DNA of 64,000 nucleotides from an uncultured Rhodospirillaceae bacterium (lineage in GTDB: Bacteria; Pseudomonadota; Alphaproteobacteria; UBA8366). Below the pieces are notes generated by a model that was not told the origin of the DNA, did not search any database, and saw only the letters and a program-made list of their open reading frames with translations. The position numbers and the translations under genes were made by a program. Location of the stretch: assembly GCA_913043025.1 (NCBI GenBank), contig CAJWLM010000002.1:1-64000 (forward strand). The letters are read 5' to 3'. Below are positions 16,099 to 24,789 of this stretch, piece by piece; position 1 is the first letter of the stretch, and every line of letters starts with the position of its first letter.

Positions 16099-18308
16099 TG
16101 TCTGAGCAGCGGGCTTTTCCAGAATTTTTCTCGGTTGCCCGTTCTCAGAAACGACTTGCACTAAGTGAGCACGCCGCGAAACTGTGCCTAAAATCATACG
16201 GGGTCACGGTGCCAAATTCGGTGGTTGTTTCAACTGCCGATGAGGGTATGCGAGCATGTAATAAGCTGACCGCGCCTTTTGCTGTGAAAGGCATGTCGCA
16301 GGATATTTTGCACAAATCGGATGTAGGTGCCGTTAAGATTCATTTGAATGATGCTGCTGCAGTGGCTCAAGGGATAACAGAAATTTCGACAATGCTTGTT
16401 CGGCATACCGATAAGATTGATGGATACTTAGTCGAGGAGATGGCGCCGCCCGGGCATGAAATAATCATTGGTGGCATTCACGATCCCCATTTTGGGCCTC
16501 TCGTGATGGTTGGGATGGGTGGTGTTTTCGTGGAAATTTTTAAAGACATTGCTTTTGGTATTTGCCCGATCAATTTTGATGATGCTTCACAAATGCTCGA
16601 CATGCTCCAGTCCTCGCCCATCCTTGCCGGAGCTCGTGGTGCTGATGATGTTGGCCTGGAATCAATCATCTCTGTAATGCTAGCTATCGGTGGAGAGAAT
16701 GGACTGATGGTAAATCATGCAAACGAAATCTCTGAGATTGATATTAATCCGTTAATTGTTTCTACAGTTGGTGCGGTTGCAGCGGATGCTAGAGTGATTC
16801 TCCATCGGGAGAGTACAAGGTTACAGAAAGAAATAGTTTTAATGCCAAAAGAGGAAGTGGCAGCAAAATTCAAGCCTTTGTTCGAACCACAAACGATTGC
16901 TGTTGTGGGTGCTTCATCGAGTAAGCCTAACCGGCTTAACAACTATATGAAATGGGTGCGCGATTTCGGGTTTCAGGGTCAAATTTATCCTATACATCCT
17001 TCAGCAACCTATATTGATGGTGCTCCAGCATACAAATCACTTAGTGATACGCCAAATCCGGTCGATTACGCTATGGTGGGTGTCCCTGCGGAAAAAGTTA
17101 TTGAAGTGATTGAAAGAGGTGCTGGTAACTGTAAGTTTGCGCATGTAATAGCTGCGGGGTTCGGAGAAAAAGGAACGTCTGAGGGTGACAGGTTGCATTG
17201 TGGGCTTGTTGCAGCTGCAAAGAGAGCGAATACGCACATACTCGGACCAAATTGCAATGGTGGTCATTCACCGCGTGCTCCTTTTACCTATGTAAGCGGC
17301 ATGACCTCAGAGCTTGGAACAGTTGGCTGCATTTCCCAGAGCGGGGGCCTAGGAATTGATGTTCTTAGGCAGGGAGAGACAAAGGGCATACGCTTTAGTG
17401 GACTAATGACTGTTGGCAATGCTGTAGACATAGGTCCAACTGATCTACTCGAGTTTTATCTTTGCGACCCATTTACTAAAGTTATCGGCATGTACATTGA
17501 GGGTCTATCGCAGGGGGGGAAATTCTTCGACTTACTGCGGCGAAATAATGGTGAGAAGCCTGTTGTGTTGCTAAAGGGTGGACGTACGCATCTTGGTCAG
17601 CAAGCCGCAGAGTCACACACAGGTGCTCTTGCGGGAGATACAAAAGTTTGGAGTGCGCTAGAGCGGCAAACTGGTGCTATTATGGTAGACACACTTGAGG
17701 AATATCTTGATGTTTTGCTAGCATTTCAGATGATATCAATAAGACCCAAAAAGCCCACCACCACTGCTGCAATTTTTGGGAATGGTGGAGGCACTAGCGT
17801 TTTGGCTGTTGATCACTTCGCAAACAAAGGAATTAGTGTCGACAGGTTCCACAAAAAAACTCAGAACGAGTTAGCTTCCCTCGCCCTGCCGCCGGGATGT
17901 GCCCTCAATAATCCTATTGATACCCCTGGCGGTAGCATTCGGGTTGATAATGGAGCCATGGCTGAACGTATAATGGAGATCGTCTATGCTAACGAAGAAA
18001 TCCATGCATTTGTTATGCATCTCAATATTCCTGTTTTGATGCGGCAGGTTGTTTCCGGACAGGATTTACTCAAAAACTTGATGGATGGGGCGGATAGAGT
18101 AGAGAGCAGGTACCCAGGGAAAACTCACTTTTTACTTGTTCTAAGATCTGATGGCAGAGCAGAAATAGATGATAAGAAACGTAGTGCGCGCGAATGGGCT
18201 TTATCCAAAGGTTATCCGGTTTTTGATGAACTAACGAATGCGGGTAATGCCCTCGCAGCGATAAGTAAGCACGAGTTATTCTGCGCATATCGACGAAAAC
18301 GAGAGTAA
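16098..18308 (+). CDS. NDP-forming acyl-CoA synthetase, ATP-grasp first
   Basis: This is a 736-residue protein started at the ATG overlapping the upstream stop. The domain order is unusual. An N-terminal ATP-grasp domain (about 1-235; LSEHAAKLCLKSYG, then VKGMSQDILHKSDVGAVKI) precedes a CoA-binding Rossmann domain (about 255-375; PQTIAVVGASSSKPNRL). Then comes the succinyl-CoA-ligase-like domain (about 380-720; GCISQSGGLGIDVLRQG, and SHTGALAGD). The family makes acyl-CoA from acid, CoA and ATP, or harvests ATP or GTP from an acyl-CoA. The phosphorelay His of classical ADP-forming acetyl-CoA synthetase could not be placed with confidence. It is coupled to the carboxyltransferase, so both probably handle the same acyl-CoA. 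Confidence 0.83.
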   Translation: MSEQRAFPEFFSVARSQKRLALSEHAAKLCLKSYGVTVPNSVVVSTADEGMRACNKLTAPFAVKGMSQDILHKSDVGAVKIHLNDAAAVAQGITEISTMLVRHTDKIDGYLVEEMAPPGHEIIIGGIHDPHFGPLVMVGMGGVFVEIFKDIAFGICPINFDDASQMLDMLQSSPILAGARGADDVGLESIISVMLAIGGENGLMVNHANEISEIDINPLIVSTVGAVAADARVILHRESTRLQKEIVLMPKEEVAAKFKPLFEPQTIAVVGASSSKPNRLNNYMKWVRDFGFQGQIYPIHPSATYIDGAPAYKSLSDTPNPVDYAMVGVPAEKVIEVIERGAGNCKFAHVIAAGFGEKGTSEGDRLHCGLVAAAKRANTHILGPNCNGGHSPRAPFTYVSGMTSELGTVGCISQSGGLGIDVLRQGETKGIRFSGLMTVGNAVDIGPTDLLEFYLCDPFTKVIGMYIEGLSQGGKFFDLLRRNNGEKPVVLLKGGRTHLGQQAAESHTGALAGDTKVWSALERQTGAIMVDTLEEYLDVLLAFQMISIRPKKPTTTAAIFGNGGGTSVLAVDHFANKGISVDRFHKKTQNELASLALPPGCALNNPIDTPGGSIRVDNGAMAERIMEIVYANEEIHAFVMHLNIPVLMRQVVSGQDLLKNLMDGADRVESRYPGKTHFLLVLRSDGRAEIDDKKRSAREWALSKGYPVFDELTNAGNALAAISKHELFCAYRRKRE

Positions 18309-18371
18309 GATGATGCAATCCCTGTAATTCGAACAAAATGTAAATGAGGCAAAAGTTCTCTTGATATTAAA

Positions 18372-19460
18372 ATGAGTAATTCGAATTCATCGCAAAGTAT
18401 TGAGGCTCCTTCTTTACGGGAGTTTTATAGCGACGTTGAGGCGAATCCCGACGTCGATATGGACTCATTGCACGTCTTACCCCTTTCAATCGTGCCGTTT
18501 GCAACATCTGGATTGAAACGAGCCCGAATGATCAAAAATGTACAGCTTGATAGTGTAATAGAACTATTTAAAGACAATTCATCCGGAAGTGGGCAAATAG
18601 AAGTAAGTAAAATTAGTACAGTATTTGATTTAAGTGAAGAAAAAGGATCTATAGACAATAATATTATCGAACAATTGTCAAAAATTAATAGTTACGATAT
18701 TTACACACTAAGAATAAACTTGAGAAAACTTTCCATACCAGTTGATGAAACTGAAAAATTACAGCTTTCGGAAAGTAAAAGTAAAGAATTAGTAAAATAT
18801 ATGACAGAATTCACAAAACCCTTAATTAAAAATATTTACGGTTCTCAAGAAAAAGAAATAAATAGTGTAAACCAAATTATCGAAATGTTTAAGAATCCTG
18901 ATCAAGAACTTGCATTGAAAAACTTGCGAGAACTTGCCGATGGTCTCCAGATGGATCTTATTGAAATTCCAAACTTTCTCGAAGACTATGGTGACATTTT
19001 TCTCTCTTTAGCTTACTTCAAAGAATGCGCAGAGAAAATAATACCGAATGTAGAAGTATTCATTAATGAAATTGTACAATTGAAAACAAATGAACAATTA
19101 AAGTTTGATAGAAATATGGTAAAAGCTTGTGAATACATGGATGTCAACTTAAACTATATTACGAGTAATTTGCAAAATCGCTTCGATAATTTTCAAAAAC
19201 AATCAGAAGTAATGTGGAACGATATTACCCCAGATTCTTTCCGACGTGTAAAGGACATGATTGCAAGCCACCATGCTACTTTAGGAGGAGTTCTCTGTGG
19301 CTTGGCTGTTAAAATGGCCCGTTGGCAGGAAAAATTCGCCGATGGTCGTGGTGGACCCATGCAGAGAGCGGAATTTTTAATGTCCGAAATGAGACAGGGT
19401 ATCGAAAAAATAACAAATATTGAAAAATCGGCACCAGATTTTTCTCAGATACGTCCCTAG
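18372..19460 (+). CDS. AT-rich helical orphan protein (362 aa)
   Basis: This 362-residue protein has no signal peptide or membrane segment. It is Asn-, Lys-, Ile- and Glu-rich and mostly helical in appearance, with possible coiled coils around residues 100-250. The C-terminal part is more typical of the chromosome (ASHHATLGGVLCGLAVKMARWQ, split here into shorter motifs: ASHHATLGG and AVKMARWQ). Its codons are strongly A/T-biased relative to both neighbours, which suggests transfer or relaxed selection. It starts about 60 bases after the synthetase gene. The ATG follows a weak GATATTAAA context without a clear Shine-Dalgarno. I recognise no family and propose no function. Confidence 0.6.
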   Translation: MSNSNSSQSIEAPSLREFYSDVEANPDVDMDSLHVLPLSIVPFATSGLKRARMIKNVQLDSVIELFKDNSSGSGQIEVSKISTVFDLSEEKGSIDNNIIEQLSKINSYDIYTLRINLRKLSIPVDETEKLQLSESKSKELVKYMTEFTKPLIKNIYGSQEKEINSVNQIIEMFKNPDQELALKNLRELADGLQMDLIEIPNFLEDYGDIFLSLAYFKECAEKIIPNVEVFINEIVQLKTNEQLKFDRNMVKACEYMDVNLNYITSNLQNRFDNFQKQSEVMWNDITPDSFRRVKDMIASHHATLGGVLCGLAVKMARWQEKFADGRGGPMQRAEFLMSEMRQGIEKITNIEKSAPDFSQIRP

Positions 19461-19592
19461 GCCTTTAAATTTTTACGCGGTGGCAAACCAATGAGTGGTC
19501 TCGGGAAATGAATTTGGGGCGTCGGCGATTAAAATGTTCGTATTTGTATCCGAAAAGGGTAACGTGACTCAGCAATTTTCTAGGACGGTATA

Positions 19593-20951
19593 GTGCGCAT
19601 TTTCTTAAAATTCTGTGCAATGATTTTTCTTTTGTGGGTAGGCGGCTGTCAGTCGTCAACAGATATGCCCATATCATCACTTAGCAAAGAAGCAGCATCC
19701 CCATCTAAATCTATAGTTCCTTCATCACGGTTTCAGAAAAAACGTGATGGTGCTCCTATTCCACTTACCAAAGCAAACAAAGAGCGTGAGCAATTGGCGA
19801 TGCACTCGCCGGTTCTAAAAAATGTCGAGGCGTCTTTGGTAGATAGACAGGCTAATGTTCCATCAAATTTTAGGTTATATGAACCATGTGATGATATTTC
19901 TTCAAAAGGTAATCCAGGCCATTTCTTTGCAGATTCGACCTCTAGTACTGTTGATAATACTGCAAGTCCTGGTAAAGAATTTCCTGCGGTTCCCCCAGAA
20001 GAGGCTGATAAAAAGCAGAAGGTTGAGGTTTACTCTCCAAGTTTAAATAAATTAATTCGGCAGTATTCGGGTGTGCCAGTTGAGGCTCAATCAGCTAGTG
20101 ATTTAGAGGCCGCGGAAATTGCTACTTCGGCCGGTTTAATGTCATTTGAGCAGTTACGTAATCTGTATTTGAAGTTTTCATTTGAACCGGCAGAAATAGA
20201 GGCGCCTTTGAGTGATGCGTTAGAGGAAAATTCGCCGCGTCGACGTGCATTATTATATCGAGCTGCCGCGGCGCAAGAGGTGCCAACAGCTATTGCTGAA
20301 GTAATAAAGGTTGCTTTTAAATTAGCTCGTCCAGCTGGGCTATATGAAATGACGCTTGGCCTGTATGCCCCATTCATCAATAAACTTGATGCATCTTTTG
20401 CTCTACGTTGGATTGGATACGAAGTCAGTCAGGCCCAATTTTATTTGGGCCAGCCATGCAAGGCAAAGAATTGGCGTCGCTATCTTGAAAATATAACAGC
20501 AAATGACCCGGGTGCGCGCCAAGTGATGAGAAGGTTTTGGTTATGGGAAGTTCTTTCAGGTGTTACCCCCATTGGTAGTATAGAAACAGATGATGTCAGA
20601 AAGTGGTTCCAGACTGCACGTGCGGATGAATTGAGTCGACGGAAAATTCAGCTTACCTATGCAATGCTTGATGCTCTAAATGTCAGGTTACAGGTGCAAG
20701 ATTGGGGAAAAGTTTTGGATGAGATTCGTTCAGATGGTGTTACAGATGCTTTAAAAAACCTTGAAGAGGCAGCCCAGGAATATCAGCGTGACGAGACAGT
20801 GAAGCAAGCCGCAGATATATTGGGGTCTCGTAGGCTCACTCAAATTCCACCTGGTGAGGTTGCAGCTATTATTGCTTCTTTAATCAAGATAGGCTTTGTG
20901 GATTATGCTCGCAAATTTGCTGTTGAGGTTGCAGTTGCAAACCAGCTTTGA
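19593..20951 (+). CDS. Putative lipoprotein, helical repeat-like
   Basis: This is a 452-residue protein read from a GTG start at 19593. The N terminus has a lipoprotein signal peptide (MRIFLKFCAMIFLLWVGGC) with a lipobox ending at Cys19. A Ser/Pro/Lys-rich linker follows to about residue 150. The C-terminal 300 residues are Ala-, Leu- and Glu-rich helices resembling a TPR-like or alpha-solenoid structure (for example LSDALEENSPRRRALLYRAA). It should be anchored in the inner or outer membrane facing the periplasm. No family is recognised. It stands alone between an orphan and the SDR gene. Confidence 0.65.
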   Translation: MRIFLKFCAMIFLLWVGGCQSSTDMPISSLSKEAASPSKSIVPSSRFQKKRDGAPIPLTKANKEREQLAMHSPVLKNVEASLVDRQANVPSNFRLYEPCDDISSKGNPGHFFADSTSSTVDNTASPGKEFPAVPPEEADKKQKVEVYSPSLNKLIRQYSGVPVEAQSASDLEAAEIATSAGLMSFEQLRNLYLKFSFEPAEIEAPLSDALEENSPRRRALLYRAAAAQEVPTAIAEVIKVAFKLARPAGLYEMTLGLYAPFINKLDASFALRWIGYEVSQAQFYLGQPCKAKNWRRYLENITANDPGARQVMRRFWLWEVLSGVTPIGSIETDDVRKWFQTARADELSRRKIQLTYAMLDALNVRLQVQDWGKVLDEIRSDGVTDALKNLEEAAQEYQRDETVKQAADILGSRRLTQIPPGEVAAIIASLIKIGFVDYARKFAVEVAVANQL

Positions 20952-21240
20952 AAAAGAATTTGAATTATGCGCTGGAATTGATTGAAGAGTTTTTTTTAGT
21001 CTCTAACTTTGATACACGCAGAATGTTTTGAGGATTTTGTGGAAATAATACTTTTTAGGCGTTCCTATGTAGATTTTGAATAATCAAGGAAATGTATTAT
21101 CTCCCAACAATTTTTTAAGCTTCTAAATCCCCACATGCTCGTCGCGTTTGTTGTAGGTTGAACACGCTCGATACATTCCCCATTCGTGGATGCAGTGAGA
21201 TAAATGTCAATAAATTTAAAATAATTTGAGGAGGTATTTT

Positions 21241-21981
21241 ATGAAGACCGGACTTAGGGGGCGAACAGTAATAATAACCGGTGCTAGCCGTAATATCGGT
21301 GCCAGGGCAGCTGAGCTTTTCGCCGAAGAGGGCTGCAACCTAGCAATTTGTACAAGTTCAAAAATGAGAGAGCTGGCTGATGTAGCATCGAGATGTGAAG
21401 AAAGAGGAGCTGAGGTCTTTACCATGAAGGTTGATGTTTCTTGTGAGGATCAATGTAATAATTTTATTTCTGCGGTATTAGAGAAATTTGGGAGGTTGGA
21501 TGTTCTTGTCAATAACGCAGTTTTTAGATCTGAGGGCGACTTGCTTACAATGGAGGTAGAAAACTGGCAACGTAATATTGAGGTAAATATCAACGGGCCA
21601 TTTTTTATGTGCCGTGCTGCTGTGCCTCACATGATTGAAAAACAATGGGGGCGTATCATAAATTTCTCTGGGCATTCCCCATACATTGGTCATTACCCTG
21701 GTAAAAGTATGGCCAAAATTGCAATCGTTGGTTTTACTCGTGGGTGTGCAAACGAGTTAGGCAGACACAATATAACAGCGAATTGTATTGCGCCCGGCCA
21801 TATAGACGTCGAACGCGACGATTTTCAGGTTGCCGGAAAAAAAGTATTACCAAGTCAGCCAATTCAAACCGCCGGTGGTTGCGATACTATTGCTAACTTA
21901 ATGCTCCTTTTAGCATCAGAAAGTTCATTCTACATCACCGGACAGTGTTATCATGCTAATGGTGGGTCTTATTACCAATAG
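21241..21981 (+). CDS. SDR-fold protein lacking catalytic Ser and Tyr
   Basis: This is a 246-residue short-chain dehydrogenase/reductase-like protein. The ATG at 21241 has a strong GAGGAGG site at the right distance; an upstream TTG frame start is ignored. The cofactor motif is TGASRNIGARAAELF, and NNAVF stands for the NNAG motif. The region that normally reads S...YxxxK instead reads NFSGHSPYIGHYPGKSMAK. Aligned to FabG the catalytic Ser falls on Gly and the catalytic Tyr on Lys, with the second Lys kept. It ends NGGSYYQ like many SDRs. It may bind NAD(P) without classical redox chemistry or use other residues. It lies just upstream of the aldehyde dehydrogenase and may act in the same route. 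Confidence 0.8.
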   Translation: MKTGLRGRTVIITGASRNIGARAAELFAEEGCNLAICTSSKMRELADVASRCEERGAEVFTMKVDVSCEDQCNNFISAVLEKFGRLDVLVNNAVFRSEGDLLTMEVENWQRNIEVNINGPFFMCRAAVPHMIEKQWGRIINFSGHSPYIGHYPGKSMAKIAIVGFTRGCANELGRHNITANCIAPGHIDVERDDFQVAGKKVLPSQPIQTAGGCDTIANLMLLLASESSFYITGQCYHANGGSYYQ

Positions 21982-22163
21982 CCTTTACGCAAATTAAATC
22001 AAATTTTGTAAGGAAGTGGAACGCAGGAATTTGTTATTGAGATTTCAGTTTACCTCAAATGTTTACGTCAGTACTGGACGCAGCACTCTGATGATGTTTG
22101 AATCCGAATTATCAGCATCGCCCAGAGTGGCGCATGTAACTACCCGACAGAGGAAATTACGGC

Positions 22164-23597
22164 ATGTATGAGAAACTTGAACTATTTATTGACGGTGAGT
22201 GGCGACAAGGCAGTGAAGGGAAAAGCGAAGATGTTCTAAACCCTGCAACGGAAGAGGTGCTAGGACAATGCCCTCATGCATCAATCGCTGATCTTGATCA
22301 AGCACTAGATAGCGCTGAGCGCGCATTCGAGGAATGGAAGGCCAAGTCGTCTTGGGATCGGGCAGTAATTCTTAAGGAAGCAGCGCGGTTGATCAACGAA
22401 CGTAAGCAAGAGATCGGCCAGATAATGACACAGGAGCAGGGGAAGCCGATTGGCGATTCTATCGGTGAAGTAAAAAGCGCTTCTGAAACCACCGAATGGT
22501 TCGCGGAAGAGGGAAAGCGTGCATACGGAAGGTTAATACCTTCTAGAATTCCAGGGCAACGCAGTATGGTTATGCCGGAGCCGGTAGGAATTTCTTTGGC
22601 TCTTACTCCATGGAATTTTCCGGCCCTTTTACCCGTGCGAAAGATTGCTGCCGGTCTTGCTGCCGGATGCCCGGTGATTATCAAACCTTCCGAAGAGACC
22701 CCTGGCTCAGGTGTTGCCATAGTGCGGTGCTTCGTTGATGCGGGGGTGCCGGCGGGAGTATTAAATTTAGTGTTTGGTGTTCCTGATGATGTATCTCGCC
22801 ATCTTATTAGCTCGGGTCGGATAAGAAAAATGAGCTTTACAGGCTCAATACCCGTAGGAAAGCACCTCGCAAAGGTTGCGGCCGATCATCTGGTGCGTTG
22901 CACATTTGAACTTGGTGGGCATTCGCCTGTACTAGTTTTTGATGATGCAAATATAGACACGGTTATTAAGCACATGGTCCCCTTTAAATACCGTAATAGT
23001 GGCCAAGTTTGCATTTCACCTACTCGCTTTTACGTGCATGAAAAAGTGTATGATGATTTTGTGAGCCGTTTTACAGAGGCGGCAAATGCAATGCAGGTGG
23101 GAAATGGTATGGACGCAAAAACGCAGATGGGACCAATGGCTAATGGTCGTCGAATAGTTGCGATGGAAGAGTTTATGCAAGATGCCCGCGACCATAATGT
23201 GGAAATAACAACAGGCGGCAATCGAATTGGCAATCAAGGCTACTTTTGGGAACCTACAGTGCTAGCCAATGTACCTGAAGAAGCCATGATAATGTCAAAA
23301 GAGCCATTTGGGCCTTTGGCACCGATAGCTAGGTTCGAGGATTTTGATGATGTTGTGGCACGTGCCAATCGACTTCCCTATGGACTTGCATCATATTGCT
23401 ACACATCTGATCAAAAACGCGCTGATCAGTTAGCAGAGGCGCTTGATACCGGAATGGTTGGGGTCAACAATTTCATGATCTCGATGCCGGAGACCCCTTT
23501 TAGTGGTGTGAAGGAAAGTGGTTATGGCTATGAGAGTGGGGCAGAGGGACTCGAAGTATATCTTCATCATAAATTTGTTTCGCAAACCGGTATGTAG
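22164..23597 (+). CDS. NAD(P)-dependent aldehyde dehydrogenase, SSADH-like
   Basis: This 477-residue aldehyde dehydrogenase resembles the succinate-semialdehyde dehydrogenase group. Visible motifs are TPWNFPALLPVRKIA (near 147-161), the cofactor loop FTGSIPVGKHL, the catalytic Glu in FELGGHSP and the catalytic Cys in GQVCISPTRF (near residue 282). The C-terminal FSGVKESGYGYESGAEG is typical of the group. It oxidises an aldehyde, probably a semialdehyde of a dicarboxylic acid, to the acid. An AGAGGAAAT element precedes the ATG. The acyl-CoA dehydrogenase gene follows after 24 bases. Confidence 0.9.
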   Translation: MYEKLELFIDGEWRQGSEGKSEDVLNPATEEVLGQCPHASIADLDQALDSAERAFEEWKAKSSWDRAVILKEAARLINERKQEIGQIMTQEQGKPIGDSIGEVKSASETTEWFAEEGKRAYGRLIPSRIPGQRSMVMPEPVGISLALTPWNFPALLPVRKIAAGLAAGCPVIIKPSEETPGSGVAIVRCFVDAGVPAGVLNLVFGVPDDVSRHLISSGRIRKMSFTGSIPVGKHLAKVAADHLVRCTFELGGHSPVLVFDDANIDTVIKHMVPFKYRNSGQVCISPTRFYVHEKVYDDFVSRFTEAANAMQVGNGMDAKTQMGPMANGRRIVAMEEFMQDARDHNVEITTGGNRIGNQGYFWEPTVLANVPEEAMIMSKEPFGPLAPIARFEDFDDVVARANRLPYGLASYCYTSDQKRADQLAEALDTGMVGVNNFMISMPETPFSGVKESGYGYESGAEGLEVYLHHKFVSQTGM

Positions 23598-23621
23598 CGA
23601 ATTACTGCTAAGGTCTTAAGA

Positions 23622-24785
23622 ATGAGGTTCTCATTATCCGATCATCAAAAAGCAATAAAGGAGAATGTCGCTAAGCTTTGTAGCGATTTTAGTGACGACT
23701 ACTGGCTGCGCCTTGATGAAAGCGGAAAGTTTCCAGACCGATTTTTCAGAGAAATGGCCAAAGCGGGCTGGCTTGGTATTGCAATGCCAGAGGAGTTTGG
23801 GGGGGCTGGGCTGGGTGTAACTGAGGCCGCATTATTAATGCACGAAGTGGCATATTCAGGTGCGATGAGCGCAGCCTCAGCGATCCACATAAATATCTTT
23901 GGTCCCCACGCGATAGTTGTCCATGGCAGTGCTGAGCAAAAGGCGCGTTGGTTGCCCGGATTAATAAGAGGTGATTGGATCTCATGCTTTGGTGTTACTG
24001 AACCTGATGTTGGGCTCGATACTAAACGTATTACAACACGAGCCGAAAAAGATGGTGACAGCTATATCATTAGTGGTCGGAAAATATGGACATCGACCGC
24101 ACAAGATGCGTCAAAAATTCTTCTCATAGCAAGAACAACCCCCATAGAAGACTGTGCAAACCCTATTGATGGGCTCAGTCTTTTTTATACAGATTTGGAT
24201 CGCGATTATTGCGAGGTAAGAGAAATACCGAAAATGGGGCGTAAAGCCGTTGATTCTAATACTGTTTTTATAGATGCTCTTAGGGTGCCCGAGATTGACC
24301 GGATCGGGGAAGAAGGCAAAGGGTTCCGATATTTGCTTGATAGCCTCAACCCGGAACGTATTTTAATCGCTGCGGAGGGCATAGGCATTGGTCGCTCTGC
24401 TCTTGCTCGGGCAGCAAAATATGCAGGGGAACGCACTGTTTTTGGCCGCCCAATAGGGCAGAATCAAGCGATACAGCACCCACTTGCGGAGAGTTGGTGC
24501 GAATTGGAAGCGGCTTGGCTTGTTACAATGCAGGCAGCATGGCTTTATGACAACGGGCATGACTGCGGTGCACAGGCGAACGCAGCCAAATACTTAGCCG
24601 GTGAAGCAGGTTTTCGCGCTTGTGAACGCTCAGTAATGAGCCATGGCGGAATGGGCTATGCTAAAGAGTTCCACGTTGAGCGTTTGCTACGCGAAGTTCT
24701 TATTTGTCGTATAGCGCCTGTTACGCCGCACCTTATTTTGAGCCATATCGCAGAACGAGTGCTCGATTTACCAAAGAGTTATTAA
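23622..24785 (+). CDS. Acyl-CoA dehydrogenase
   Basis: This 387-residue FAD-dependent acyl-CoA dehydrogenase has ISCFGVTEPDVGLDT (substrate/FAD region), ISGRKIWTSTAQ, RTVFGRPIGQNQAIQHPLAE and SHGGMGYAKEFHVERL. The usual C-terminal EGT site with the MCAD-type catalytic Glu reads APVTPHLI here, a variant familiar from a sizeable CaiA-like subgroup that places its base elsewhere or has another role. It is followed after four bases by a second NDP-forming acyl-CoA synthetase and preceded by an aldehyde dehydrogenase. The set suggests aldehyde to acid to acyl-CoA to enoyl-CoA. Confidence 0.87.
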   Translation: MRFSLSDHQKAIKENVAKLCSDFSDDYWLRLDESGKFPDRFFREMAKAGWLGIAMPEEFGGAGLGVTEAALLMHEVAYSGAMSAASAIHINIFGPHAIVVHGSAEQKARWLPGLIRGDWISCFGVTEPDVGLDTKRITTRAEKDGDSYIISGRKIWTSTAQDASKILLIARTTPIEDCANPIDGLSLFYTDLDRDYCEVREIPKMGRKAVDSNTVFIDALRVPEIDRIGEEGKGFRYLLDSLNPERILIAAEGIGIGRSALARAAKYAGERTVFGRPIGQNQAIQHPLAESWCELEAAWLVTMQAAWLYDNGHDCGAQANAAKYLAGEAGFRACERSVMSHGGMGYAKEFHVERLLREVLICRIAPVTPHLILSHIAERVLDLPKSY

Positions 24786-24789
24786 TCCG

